In this document: in pieces, positions 11,320 to 33,175 of the stretch
Position numbering within the stretch: the stretch's first letter is position 1
Layout: each line of letters opens with the position of its first letter
DNA from: Apus apus
Lineage: Eukaryota > Chordata > Aves > Apodiformes > Apodidae
Length of the DNA: 64,000 nucleotides
Direction of reading: 5' to 3'
Assembly (NCBI RefSeq): GCF_020740795.1
Contig: NC_067285.1
Coordinates: 19,883,241-19,947,240, forward strand
Made by a program: the position numbers and the translations under genes
The notes under the pieces: generated by a model
The model's database searches: none
What the model was told of the DNA's origin: nothing
Seen by the model: the letters and a program-made list of their open reading frames with translations, nothing else

Positions 11320-13784
11320 CTAGAAGAAATTTCACATAGTGGTTAGAACAGTTAATAAAGTCAACATGAAAATAATCACACAAGTAACAAAATATCCCCC
11401 TTACAAAAGTACAATGGGAACATACAGTTCTCAATAGAGAGAAGTTACTTGTTATTTCCTGAGCTAGTGACTACAGTTTCACAGGAATTGAGGTATTTTA
11501 GAATTCATTAAAAAAAAACAACACAACAATCCCAGCTGTCTGATCCCAGATTTCTTTTTTTTTCATACATCTCTTTTTTTTTCATATACCCCAATTACAG
11601 CAGAGAGTTTCTGTAAAAGAAAGGGGATTTAAATTAAACAACGTACTCAAGTCTTCAGTCCAGGCTGGTTTAGGGTTAGCTGCAGAAATTAATTTACACA
11701 AATGTATTTGCAAAGCACTAGTTGCTCTCTCTGAGCAAGCTGATGTCAGTATATACATAAGCAAAAAGGGAGCAGGAGGAATCTCTGGGCAGGCTAAATT
11801 CCAAGCAGAAAAGTGACGTGGCAACAGAAAACAAAGTACAATGCTATCACGTGCCAATTCAGTTAATGTACTTTGTTCATGTTCCTTTGAAAAGGGGAAA
11901 AAAAAAATCATTACTTTCTGCTCGAGTTTGTAAACGGTAGAAGGTGAGAAGAAGTGATCTAGAAGTAACAGAAGTAACAACTGGGTTTCAGTCTCAGCTC
12001 TGACAATTCTTTTTATTTACTATGGATAGATTAACTGACACCTGTAAAAAGGGAACACAACTTCCCCATGTCACTAGAGAGAGATTAGTTGGGCAATAAT
12101 GCAGCAGGGCAACTGAAAGTCAAACATCAACAGCAGGCAGCCAGAAGGCTGCAATATGAATATAAATACAAATTATTGTTCCACATAGAATTCCATTCTT
12201 GCTGAGGAGAAAGTACCCAGCACCTCTCCACATATTATGCCAAGGCCTTCTAGGCATGTCAGTGAAATAAATCATACTTGGGTGTATCAGTTGCAGGCTA
12301 GTGGGGTTTAGTTCCTACATTTTTCGAGCTTGGCTACAGTGCAGTCTTTTAACCCTAGCTAAACAGAGCTGCTAACGGTACACTCAGATGATATTATGCT
12401 GAATAAAGTAAAACTACCAGCAGGCCACACAGCAAAACACTCTGCAACCTGCTAGCTCACTGTGATTAATCCTTTCCTGCTTACTTGACACTGTTGGTGT
12501 TAGCTGGGCTGACCATTAAACCACCATCTGTGCCATGTGGCCCTCTCTTCAGATGCTGGGCTACAAGTGTCAGTGCTTGAGTTTGGCCTTAGTCAGGCCA
12601 AAGGATGAATGTTTATTCATAACCAAGTTCATAAGGCAGTTTGCTGTGGCCAGCCCACTGTCTGGCCAAATCATCATAATAAATGATAATAGAAGAAGCC
12701 TCCCGTCAATTGATCAGCTGATGGCTTATGTGAAGCTGTGGCCTCCTGAGGCCCACAATCTGGTCAGCATTCTTTCCGGGGCTTGGACCTCCTGGCTAAT
12801 AATTCCACACTCTTTTTAGGGTTTCTTCTGTCCCACCAGTGAGAAGCTAAGGATATCCTCTTTCTCTCTCATGCACTATCAGGGCATGCTGCTTGATTAG
12901 AATTTATGGTATGCTTTTTAGCATTATTTTGTAATAGTATCTCCCAAAGCTCAAACTGTCTATTGCTATTCTCACATTAACTTTATCCCAACTTAGCTGA
13001 GGTTCAGAAGAATGAGAACAGAACTCTTGTACAATAAAAGAAGTGCAACTAGGAACAGAGGTGGAAAGATCATCTCCTGCTGATCAGCATAACAGACCTC
13101 TGAAGCTTACTTTCCTATCTTTCAGCACACCCTTTGCAGGGTACTCATTAGGGCTCCATCACATTCCCTCTGCCAAGAAATTCTAGCACCTACTCACTTA
13201 CCTGTCTCCTGCACTAGCACAGCACTTCTGTCCTCTCCTTTCATTGGCAGCGAGGAAAGAAAATATCCCCAGGAGTCAGATGAACCTGCTAGCAACAGCC
13301 TACTACACAAGGCCATACCTGACTCCCCTGCTGCTGAGGAGCAGGACAGCTGGTATGGTCCTTACCTGGCCCCTTCCTGCCTTTTTATCCTCCAGGTACG
13401 ACCCACCAGTTGTAGGCACTGGCTGTACATACAGGCCTCCCTGTTTCTTAGCTTCTGAAAGGACAACTCCCTTGCTAACCCAGCAACATGACTCAACAAC
13501 AGCCAAGACACCTCCTTCCTCTAGTAAGTTAACTGGTAAGGAAGTAATGAAGAGTGTAACCATTAGAAACTTAGCGAGGTGAGTGGTACAAGCTCCCACT
13601 CTTTACCCTGTGCTGGTCTGACTGTATGGCTGGCACAATTTCCATTTAACAGGCAAATACAAAGACAAGCCACAAAAAAAGTGCAGAACAGTATTGATCA
13701 ACTGTCCAGCTTTTCATGTCAATAAAGCATTTTGCATAAGAAAGTCAACATTACTACTCTCTTTCCACAAACTTAAGTCAGGAC

Positions 13785-13880
13785 AGAATAGTAAGGTAAA
13801 GTGTCTTGCCTATGGTGACACACCGAGACACAGGAAAGCAAACAGAACAAACCCAAAAGTGCTGGATTACAGATACTGAA
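13785..13880 (-). repeat. Possible MIR-type fragment
   Basis: GGTAAAGTGTCTTGCCTATG with a following GACAC and AACAAACCCAAAAGTGCTGG resembles the reverse MIR core (gttaagtgacttgcccaagg, then cgaacccagg). The match is weak. Confidence 0.35.
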
Positions 13881-14954
13881 CAGGTATGCTGTATCCCTGG
13901 TCCTCAAGGCAAAGCAGCAGTAGTGCCAACAGACTTGAGAAGGCCCACAGGAGATGCATAAGAAGCCAAAGATTGCAGTATCACACCATCTTTCAAACAC
14001 CTTCTATCTATTCAGTTCCATTGCAGCTGAGGCTCTGCAGGGATGCGGCAGCACCTCCTTCTTAAGGCAGTGGGTTCTGAGTTTGGAAGGGAAAAAAAAA
14101 AAAAAAGCTTCATTTTAATCTTACAACGTCTGTACCTAGGACAGAACTCTCGACCCTTAAAGCAGCAAGAAGCCCTTCTTCAGCAACCTCTTGCGGCTGC
14201 CTGAGAAAATTCACAAGCACCGAACTCTTCCACAGCAGTCTTTTTAGGGAGAGGTTGCCACCTGCTGTCATCTCCCAAAATAGCATCTAAGAATTCTGAG
14301 AAAGCTCACGCTTCTCTAATTAATTAATCACGACAATTCTTCCTCTTTCTCCTTCTACAAACATCCGATTACAGATCTAACGTATTAACGAACCTCAACC
14401 CCAACGGGTGTCAAAGGACAGAAACAGCATTTCCCCGCAGCCTCCCCAAGCCATGGTTTCCTGCACAGTGTCCTTAAAAGGTAACACTGTCTGCAAAGCA
14501 AAACCCGGCAGGTCAGAGAACTCCCCACGACTGGTATATGGAGAGCACACAGCTGAACTGTGAAAACTAAAAGTACATGTTCTCAAATCATGATGAGCCA
14601 TGCAAACAGTGCTGACAGAGGCAAATATTCCTCACCTACACCAACCTGAAATACTTGTGGCTGAAGAGAACATTTTAAAAGACCACAACTGATGTTGTTG
14701 TATCAGCTAATTGACCCTCAAAGCTGCCCTGATAATCATCTGTGATATCACCCTAGTGAGGCCTTCTCTCTCTTGCACCACCCAAATACTGTCAATCAGA
14801 AATCCCCTCCTACTGACTTTCCCAATCCTCCTCCTGCCACTGGGCACCCAACCATTTCTCATTGAACAATTCCTGCTGATGCTGGACTTTGAGCTTAGCA
14901 CAAAAGGGAAGTGGTACCCTGATCCCCTTAGATAAAGGTAAAACTTGAGCATCA

Positions 14955-15035
14955 GAACAGAAAAGACTTATCCAAGGTCACCCAAGTAACAAGCAGCCAC
15001 CCTAAGAACTGAAAAAGGCTTCTCAGCCATGATAC
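14955..15035 (-). repeat. Possible MIR-type fragment
   Basis: GACTTATCCAAGGTCACCCA, followed by AGTAACAAGCAGC, matches the most conserved reverse-orientation MIR stretch (acttgcccaaggtcacacag ctagtaagtggcagagc). The flanks are too diverged to follow. Confidence 0.42.
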
Positions 15036-15469
15036 AATAGTTAAGACACAAGCTGTCCTACAGATTTTACTTTCCAAAGTCAAGTTAAAGTCTTTGCATT
15101 GTTTCTTCCCTCTGCATCGGCCTGACACTCTCCTTTTTCAGCTCCCCAATACTCTACAGCCAAGCTGTTCTCCCAAGTGCTTATTATAAACCCTGATTAC
15201 AGAAGGCAGGAGGCACAGAAACACTAATCTCAGCTAATCATTGGTGTTTGCAAGGCGGGGTTGTTCCAGGGTAGGGCTCAGCACATTCCTCCATGACAGC
15301 TATCACGTTATATACACAAACTTCTTGTATTGTGAGCACTTTCAAAAGCTATTGCTAAGTACCACAGGACTGCACAGACACGAACGTAGATACACGTATC
15401 GGGTGGGCTGGCTCCGCACAGCAGAACTGCGCTGTAAGTTAAAAAAGAGGGAAGGTCCAGGAAGAGAGC

Positions 15470-16230
15470 ATTGACCTGGGGCACCCGGGTGTCACAAAAC
15501 AGGCCCTGGGCTACGCCAGAGGCCTCCCCGCGGCCCAGGTCACACAGCCCAGCTCCCCCGGGGTGCTCCCGCCTGCTGCTGCCCAAAGCTGGTCCGCCAG
15601 CGGAGAGACAACATGCTCCCAGGGCAGAGCCACGGGATCTGCAGACGCAGCCGGCACAGCGACATCGGGGCGGTTAGGGCAGGGCAGCGGGCCGGGGATG
15701 GGGGGCCGGCAGCGAAGGCCCGGCCCGGGGTGCGGCAGGGCGGGGACGCCGCAGGTGGCACGGGCGAGGGGCGCGGGAGCCGGGGCAGGGGCAGCCGGCC
15801 GAGCGGAGCGGCGGGGAGCGGGGGGGGGAAGCGGCGGCCCTTACCGGCTCACTCCGGTCCCGCCGCGCCGCCCCAAGCCCAACGACTCCCACGGATGACT
15901 CCTCCCGACGGTGGCCGCCGGGAGCCGAAAAGCCCCCGCCCGCGAAGCGCCGCCCGTGACGCCGCCCCCGGGCGGGAGGAGCCGCCCTGCCCGGGCGAGG
16001 CGGGAGCGCCCCGAGGTGCGGGACCGGCCCCATGCGGGGTCTGGCCCCCAGCGCCCTGCGGGTGCGTCCCGAGGGTGGCGGCGGAAGGGCTGCTTTCAGT
16101 CTCCCCCGAGCAGGTTCGGGGGGGGGGGGGCATCTCGACGGCGGGCCGCAGGAGCGGCCGGGGCTCAGCGCGGGGCTGCCCGCCAGCAGGGTCTCGGCTG
16201 GAATTAGCTCCATCCACGAGCCAGGGACGG
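15470..16230 (-). promoter_or_regulatory. SEC31B: CpG-island promoter of SEC31B
   Basis: The stretch is about 750 bp of very GC-rich, CpG-dense DNA, sharply distinct from the AT-rich flanks. It has several GC-box words (GGGCGG type), a TGACG half-CRE at 15957-15961, G-runs of nine or more bases near 15820 and 16121, and no TATA box at an obvious place. It lies just upstream of the SEC31B first-exon donor. Long open frames here on both strands are by-products of base composition. Whether it also fires to the right is unknown. Confidence 0.75.
15845..15890 (-). ncRNA. SEC31B: Probable SEC31B 5' non-coding exon 1 (transcription start not defined)
   Basis: On the minus strand, GAGTGAGCCG is followed by a good donor, GTAAGG (15844-15839), inside the CpG island. 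The exon with the start codon has its own acceptor and only 10 nt of UTR, so an upstream non-coding exon is needed. The 4.5 kb intron between them has no better donor in a CpG context. The upper boundary given is nominal. Confidence 0.5.
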
Positions 16231-16374
16231 CTCATCCTGCAGGACAACGGACACCACGGCTGCATCCAGGACCTGCTGCCTCTGAAGTCACCCCCCTCGG
16301 AAAAAAACTTTGCCTCAGCAAGAGCGATAAGCCTTCCTGAGAGAACACGCGGGAGGGAAAGGAGCACAGCTTAG

Positions 16375-17749
16375 GGGTGTTTTCCTAAAAGCAGTTTACC
16401 TCTCAGGAAGGAGAAGGAAAAAAAAAAAAAAGAGGAAATTTGCCTACACTACAAACGCCGTTTTTAAGGATTCCTGAGCCGCATTTTCTGCCCAACCCAT
16501 TATGCCTTCCCCATGAAGAAAAAGATCATTAAGTTACAAGTAGACACAGACTGGGCGCGAAACTTCGCCGAGAACGAAGCAGCAAACCAGGCTGGGGCAG
16601 GGCATCCTGTGGTACACTGCACAGTAACCTGCCTCTGCACAGCTGCTGCACTATCACCTTACAGACACCACGACAAGGTTCCTATTACTGCTCTGTTAAT
16701 GTTATTTTACTTGTGGACTCCTTAAACTCACTCAGCATTGTATACAGTGGTGTCACATAACCGCCATCAAGTTATCACTGAGCTATATTTTCCCCCGCAT
16801 AACACTTTGTAACAGAACTCAGTTTCAAGGTCCCACAGCTCAAAAAATACTTTTAAAAACCCTTCCGGGGTAAAACGTAATTGTCTGTAATTTAAAAGTA
16901 AGCCTTGCTGTAACTAGAAGAGAAGGTGACAGCTTACAGAAACCAAGAGGAATGGTGACTGTTCAGCACGTCCAAAGGGGTTAGTTTTACTTACACATAC
17001 ATACTTATATGTCCTAGCATTCAATCAAAGTCTCTTGAACATACACCCATAAAGAAAGTCCTACACATAGCTTCATCTATCTGTCCTTCAGAATCTGGGG
17101 TTAAAAATCCTTATAGATTGAAAAATCATGAATCACTGTCTTCAAATACCTGCTTCTCTTAAAGCACAAATCTATGAGTCACGACAGGGCGTTGAGAGCA
17201 CAGCTCAGCATCCAGTCTATAGGAAGCACCCAGAAGAGCCCAAGCCCTTCACCTCCTGTGATCATCCACTCCAGCAACCAAACAGTGAGGTCCAAGGCAC
17301 AGCACAGGGCAGCTGATAAAGCTTTCACTGTAAATACTGAATGTACTGTTCCCTCCAGCATTAAGGGGAAAATAATACATTAAGGGAAGAGTAACTGGAA
17401 AACAAATCTAGGAGCTTTATAAAATTATGTCTCTCCTACATAAACAGGCTTAGCTAAGGAATGTTTGTGCACAAGGTACATAAACCAGCAGCAGTGCCAG
17501 GACTGCACTCAGAACTTTGCCCCACAGATACTAGCCTGTGTAGAAAAATGTCAAAGGTCACTCAATGCCATTGACCATTGTTCAGCCCTCTCAAACCAAG
17601 AGAAGACAACTAGCATAGTAGGTATCACTGATGTATTTCACTGCAAGTAGTGATTGAACATTGAAGAACAAGCGTTAACATCTACCACAGTAAAGACTAG
17701 AGAAGATGCCATCCCCAGCAGAGCTGACACAGGCGGAACGTAGCAATGT
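16375..17749. other. Interval between the SEC31B promoter and the NDUFB8 3' end
   Basis: About 1.4 kb of ordinary sequence. Both genes read leftward, so NDUFB8 transcription runs toward the SEC31B promoter. Its lower-numbered part holds no recognisable gene. The part next to 17750 is the NDUFB8 3'UTR. I saw no AATAAA on the minus strand; candidate variant signals are AATACA (17637-17632) and TATAAA (17421-17416). Confidence 0.5.
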
Positions 17750-21975
<4,226 letters not shown>

Positions 21976-23500
21976 GTGACATGTGGAAAGGGCACGGGGG
22001 CGGGATGCCACCCTGGCTGTCATCGTCTGGGAACGGCAGGGAATTTACGGCTGGTGTTGCCCTCCAGAGGCAGGGCTGCCTGCTGTGGAGCAGCCAGTCG
22101 ATGCTCAGCCAGATCGATGCTGGGGCGGCTGGTGGCCTTATGCAAACAACCTTCTGTGTATCAGTATCAATGCTATTAAAGTTAACACCCAAATGTAAGC
22201 GCCTTGCCTTTGTGGAACCAGGGAAATGAGCAGCTGAAATGGCGTGTTAACTTAGGGATGCTATTCTTCAAACACAGGCTATATGTTATTGCAGATAAAA
22301 TCGATATGAGCATTAAAGGATTTTGCAGTTTACTTCATTATGTAAACTGTGGTAGTTGAACTCATTTTCCTTCAGTTATTCACATCAGCTGTAATGGGTA
22401 ATGTCTCTATAACGATCTGCATTATAAACCTTTGCAGCTCAAAAACTATCACTGAAAATTTGTCATTAAAACCATTCCTTCTAATAACAACATTAATTGT
22501 AAACGTACTAACTGAATGAAGAGAGTGATGAACCACAAAAATACATGTGATGCAAAGCATGCCTGAGGTGGGGAAATGGAGCAGACTGGAACAGGATCAT
22601 TTCACTTACCCAAAGAAAGGCCTCGTCGAGTTGCTTTAGGGACAGTGTCTTAATTCAGCCCACTCCCTTACAACTGACTATGCAGCAAAGTTAGTATGTC
22701 AGTCAGTTATTTAGTCAAGTTACTTGCTCAGAGCCCAGCCCTTCGATGCAGAGGCTGCTGGCATTTTCCACGAGCAGTGCTGGGTGCCTGTTCCCACCTC
22801 TGCAGCGCATGGCACTTTGAGGACAGCAGCATCATGCTGGAAATGGGGACCTTTGGCTGTGCTGTCAGGCTGGGCTCAGCCCTCGCTGCAGGCTCAGGTC
22901 GTGGTTGGCTGCTCTTTGTGTTGGTGCTTCACTGAAGGGTATTTACTTTCTGGCTTATGTTTGAATATTCCACAGATGTGGCTTAAGCTTCTTAAACACC
23001 CAAATATGTTTGCAAGTACATTGTAAAAAATTTTCTTAACCTGTACAGGAGTAGTGCTGTAAATTTAAAGGGCAAGGGCACACTCATTTTCCCAGAAGCT
23101 AAGCATGTTAATACATTTTGGAAGGATAAAGGAAAACAGATTGCATTATTCTCAAGAAAGCAAAGCTCTTTGTGGCCAGAAAAGTAGATCCATAGACTGT
23201 AAGATGAGAACCACTGAATACCAGCGACTGAAACTTCCTCAAGAACTGACATGGCACTCATTCTTGAGAAAGAGCAACCATAGTTCTTGCTGCTTGCAGA
23301 CTAAAAGCAAAATGTAGACTACGTCTCACTTAATAAACACAATACCAAGAAAATAAATGCAGTATCTCTGAACCCAGGCACGCAATGAATGAAACGTACT
23401 CACCCCATGTCCATCCATGACCAAAAGGTGGATGTTAGTGACACTGAGCAGCACTGTACACTTTTTCTTGCAGCAAGTGTTAATTAAGCTCCAGGCTTTC
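21976..23500. other. NDUFB8-HIF1AN intergenic DNA
   Basis: About 1.5 kb of mixed composition between the CR1 copy and the HIF1AN CpG island. I see no gene, no further repeat and no strong motif cluster. Confidence 0.5.
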
Positions 23501-23703
23501 GGGCACAGCACTCAGCTGTGGGTGGGCAGCTCGGTGTCTCCCTTCGGGCACGGCCACGGAGCAGAGCCCGGCCAGGCGGGAGGGCGCGGCCCCGCGGCTC
23601 CTACCGCCCGCACCCCCCGCAGGCGGGGGAGGCAGGCAGCGATGTCCCCACACGCACACTGAAGCGTTTCTGTTCCCCGCAGCGCGACCTCCCGCCCTCC
23701 CAA

Positions 23704-23844
23704 GGGCTTGGGAAGGGGCTTGGGAAGGGGCTTGGGAAGGGCTCGGGAAGGGGCTTGGGAAGGGCTCGGGAAGGGGCTTGGGAAGGGGCTTGGGAAGGGG
23801 CTTGGGAAGGGCTCGGGAAGGGGCTTGGGAAGGGGCTTGGGAAG
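23704..23844 (+). repeat. G-rich minisatellite, 12 units of 11-12 bp
   Basis: Nine units of GGGCTTGGGAAG (12 bp) are interspersed with three units of GGCTCGGGAAG (11 bp, units 4, 6 and 10). Every unit carries two G-runs separated by 2-3 bases, so any two adjacent units satisfy the usual intramolecular G-quadruplex pattern on the plus strand, which is the HIF1AN non-template strand. The array ends 171 bp before the HIF1AN ATG. Confidence 0.95.
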
Positions 23845-23988
23845 GGCCGGGACGTGGGGCAGGGACCACCCAGCCTCCCGCCGCGCGGGGGCGCCGGTCG
23901 CCGCCGCCGCCGCTCCTTCCGGTCCTCTCGATGGTGCCTCCTCCGCCTCCCGCCGTCTCCGCGGACAACGTCCGCTTCCGGCTTTTAA

Positions 23989-31177
<7,189 letters not shown>

Positions 31178-33175
31178 TGCCTGGCTGTCGGGTGACTGAT
31201 GTTGGAGCTGCTTTTTTCACAAGCAATGGAAGATACTGAGCGCTAGTATTGCACGCAGCACTTAACAGACTGGAGGGGTTTCCTGGCCCATCCCTGCCCC
31301 ACTACAATAAAAGGGGCTACTGGAACTGCAAACCCGTTAGTACCCCATTCATCCTCCAATCTCATCTAACCGAACCTCCCAAGAAAGAGTCTGCACTTAC
31401 TGGAAGCTGGATTCATGCTCACCAATTTGTTTTTTCTCCCTCTGCCCTGTTTGCCACAATAAGGATCATGGCTTCTGGCACTTGGATGTGTCACTTCAGG
31501 ATTTTCAGGCATTTGAAGAAGACTTCGGAGGAGAATCAGGAGTGATCTTGTGTCCTCAGCCTTGTGGGGCTTGGGCCTCCTGGTTGGGTTTGTGTTGGTG
31601 CCTGCAGTGGATGTAAGATGGGAAGTGATAGGTTTCACAGTCCTCTGTTGTTAGAGGACCTGTCCATGCTCATCTCTGGCACCTCTCTGATGGAAATGAA
31701 CATGTGAGCTGGCCTGTATATGATGAGCAACTGGACAAATTATTCAGTTTCTTCAACTTAAGACATTTATGCTTTGGACTTAGTACGGGCAGACATCAGA
31801 GTGAATTCATTTAGTGTGTGAGCACCAAATCCTATGCTCTCCAAATAACATCTGTGTTGTAGAAGTCTAGATAAACCTCCTTTCTGACAGCTTTCTCTGG
31901 AGAGTGAAGGCTTCTCTTGCGCTCTTTGGAAGGTGCAGTGTGATTAAAAGGAGATGTAGCGTTATGAAGGGAGATGCATAAATGTCAGGGCACTTTCCCA
32001 AGTCTTGAATGATTCAGCCACATTTTTAACATAAATTCCCCAGGGGTGCTGAGCTAGACTGTCAAAATGCAGTGTCAGACAGGTACAGAGCCTCCCTTCT
32101 CCCTACCTAGGGTTGCTGGTTCTTCGGACTAACAAGGGAAAGTGCCCTTTTTACCAAAACTGCAAGAATTCAAGTGTGTGTGGCTGTGCACAGGTGCACA
32201 TGTTTGTGTGATGTTGTGTGGCTCCTATCCATCAGTTAAATCCATACCAGTGTGTGGTTCCATGTGAACCATGGTCACCTGAAAGAGGTCAAGGCTTTCT
32301 GTTCAGTGTGGTTAAGTTTATCTTGATTTTTTTTTTGTGTTCTGGGACTTGACATGGCACACCAGGAAGTGACAAGACCAGGGCATAGGAACCAGACAAG
32401 CTTCTGTTTAAGAGTTCTTAGCAATCACCCCGAAAAATCATTTTGCTTTCCTCTTCCTCCTCTTCCATGTAAAAGCCTTAGGCTCATATGGAGGCTGACT
32501 TTTTATTCCCTGAGGTGTGTTGCCCTGCTGTTCCTTGTTTTTTGTGTGGTGCAAAGGTCTTGTATATCTGATGTGGTTGTAATGGGTCCCAGGAAGTGGG
32601 AGAAACTTTTTCATGGCCATTATATCTCATCCCAGAGAACAGTAGAGAATTTGTTTTGTTGAGACTTCCCAGTGTTTTTTCCCTCTTGTTCTTCAAGGCT
32701 TGTTCTCACGTGGGATTCTGATAAATGTGTTGAGAACATCAGCTCAAGAAGCGCTTGGTCTTTGATCTCAGGCCCTGTATTTTACTGGGACAGCTCATGC
32801 ACCACTTGATTTGGGCTTGTCTTGCACAAAAGTGAAAGGCTTCTCAAACAGGAGGTCCCAGGGTCTAGTTTTCTGGTTGCTTTACAGGTCAGAACAAATG
32901 AAGTATAATTGGCAGCCGTAGGGTCCTTGTTTAAGAAATAAGTCCGTGTCACTGAGTAGTCTGACTGCCATGTTACTTGTTGCAGACTCCAGAGCTGTGT
33001 TTAATTACAAATGAAAGTCACTCAGCTGGAAACTTAGCAATGCTGAGCCCCTGGGCAGGTGGGGAAGAATGCTAAGCTGATGACTCTGGCCAAAAGCAAG
33101 GCTTCCCAGGAATCGTGGGCACATGCCCTTCATTGAAAGATTCTCAAATAAAATTCCATCCCTGTGCTATTTATT
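31178..33175 (+). other. HIF1AN: Probable HIF1AN 3'UTR
   Basis: AATAAA occurs at 31306-31311, about 130 bp after the stop, and at 33147-33152, about 2 kb after it. The second is followed by a TGTGCTATTTATT-rich stretch. Which one is used cannot be read from sequence; alternative polyadenylation is plausible. Further AATAAA words near 34070 and 34500 are less likely to belong to this gene. Confidence 0.45.

Larger units (their letters stand above)
11320..15844 (-). other. SEC31B intron 1
   Basis: A 4.5 kb intron between the CpG-island exon and the exon with the start codon. It contains two weak MIR-type fragments (about 13785-13880 and 14955-15035), an 18-base A-run near 14090, and a stretch at 12530-12810 with a short perfect inverted repeat that does not look like a known repeat. 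No coding exon was recognised in it. Confidence 0.65.

Noticed and set aside
13303-13599. Overlapping open frames of about 100 codons in SEC31B intron 1
   Set aside because: They lie inside an intron on both strands with no similarity to a known family.
15613-16374. Long open frames (up to about 250 codons) on both strands of the SEC31B CpG island
   Set aside because: Stop codons are rare in DNA this GC-rich. The translations are Gly/Pro/Arg/Ala soup on several overlapping frames with no family resemblance.
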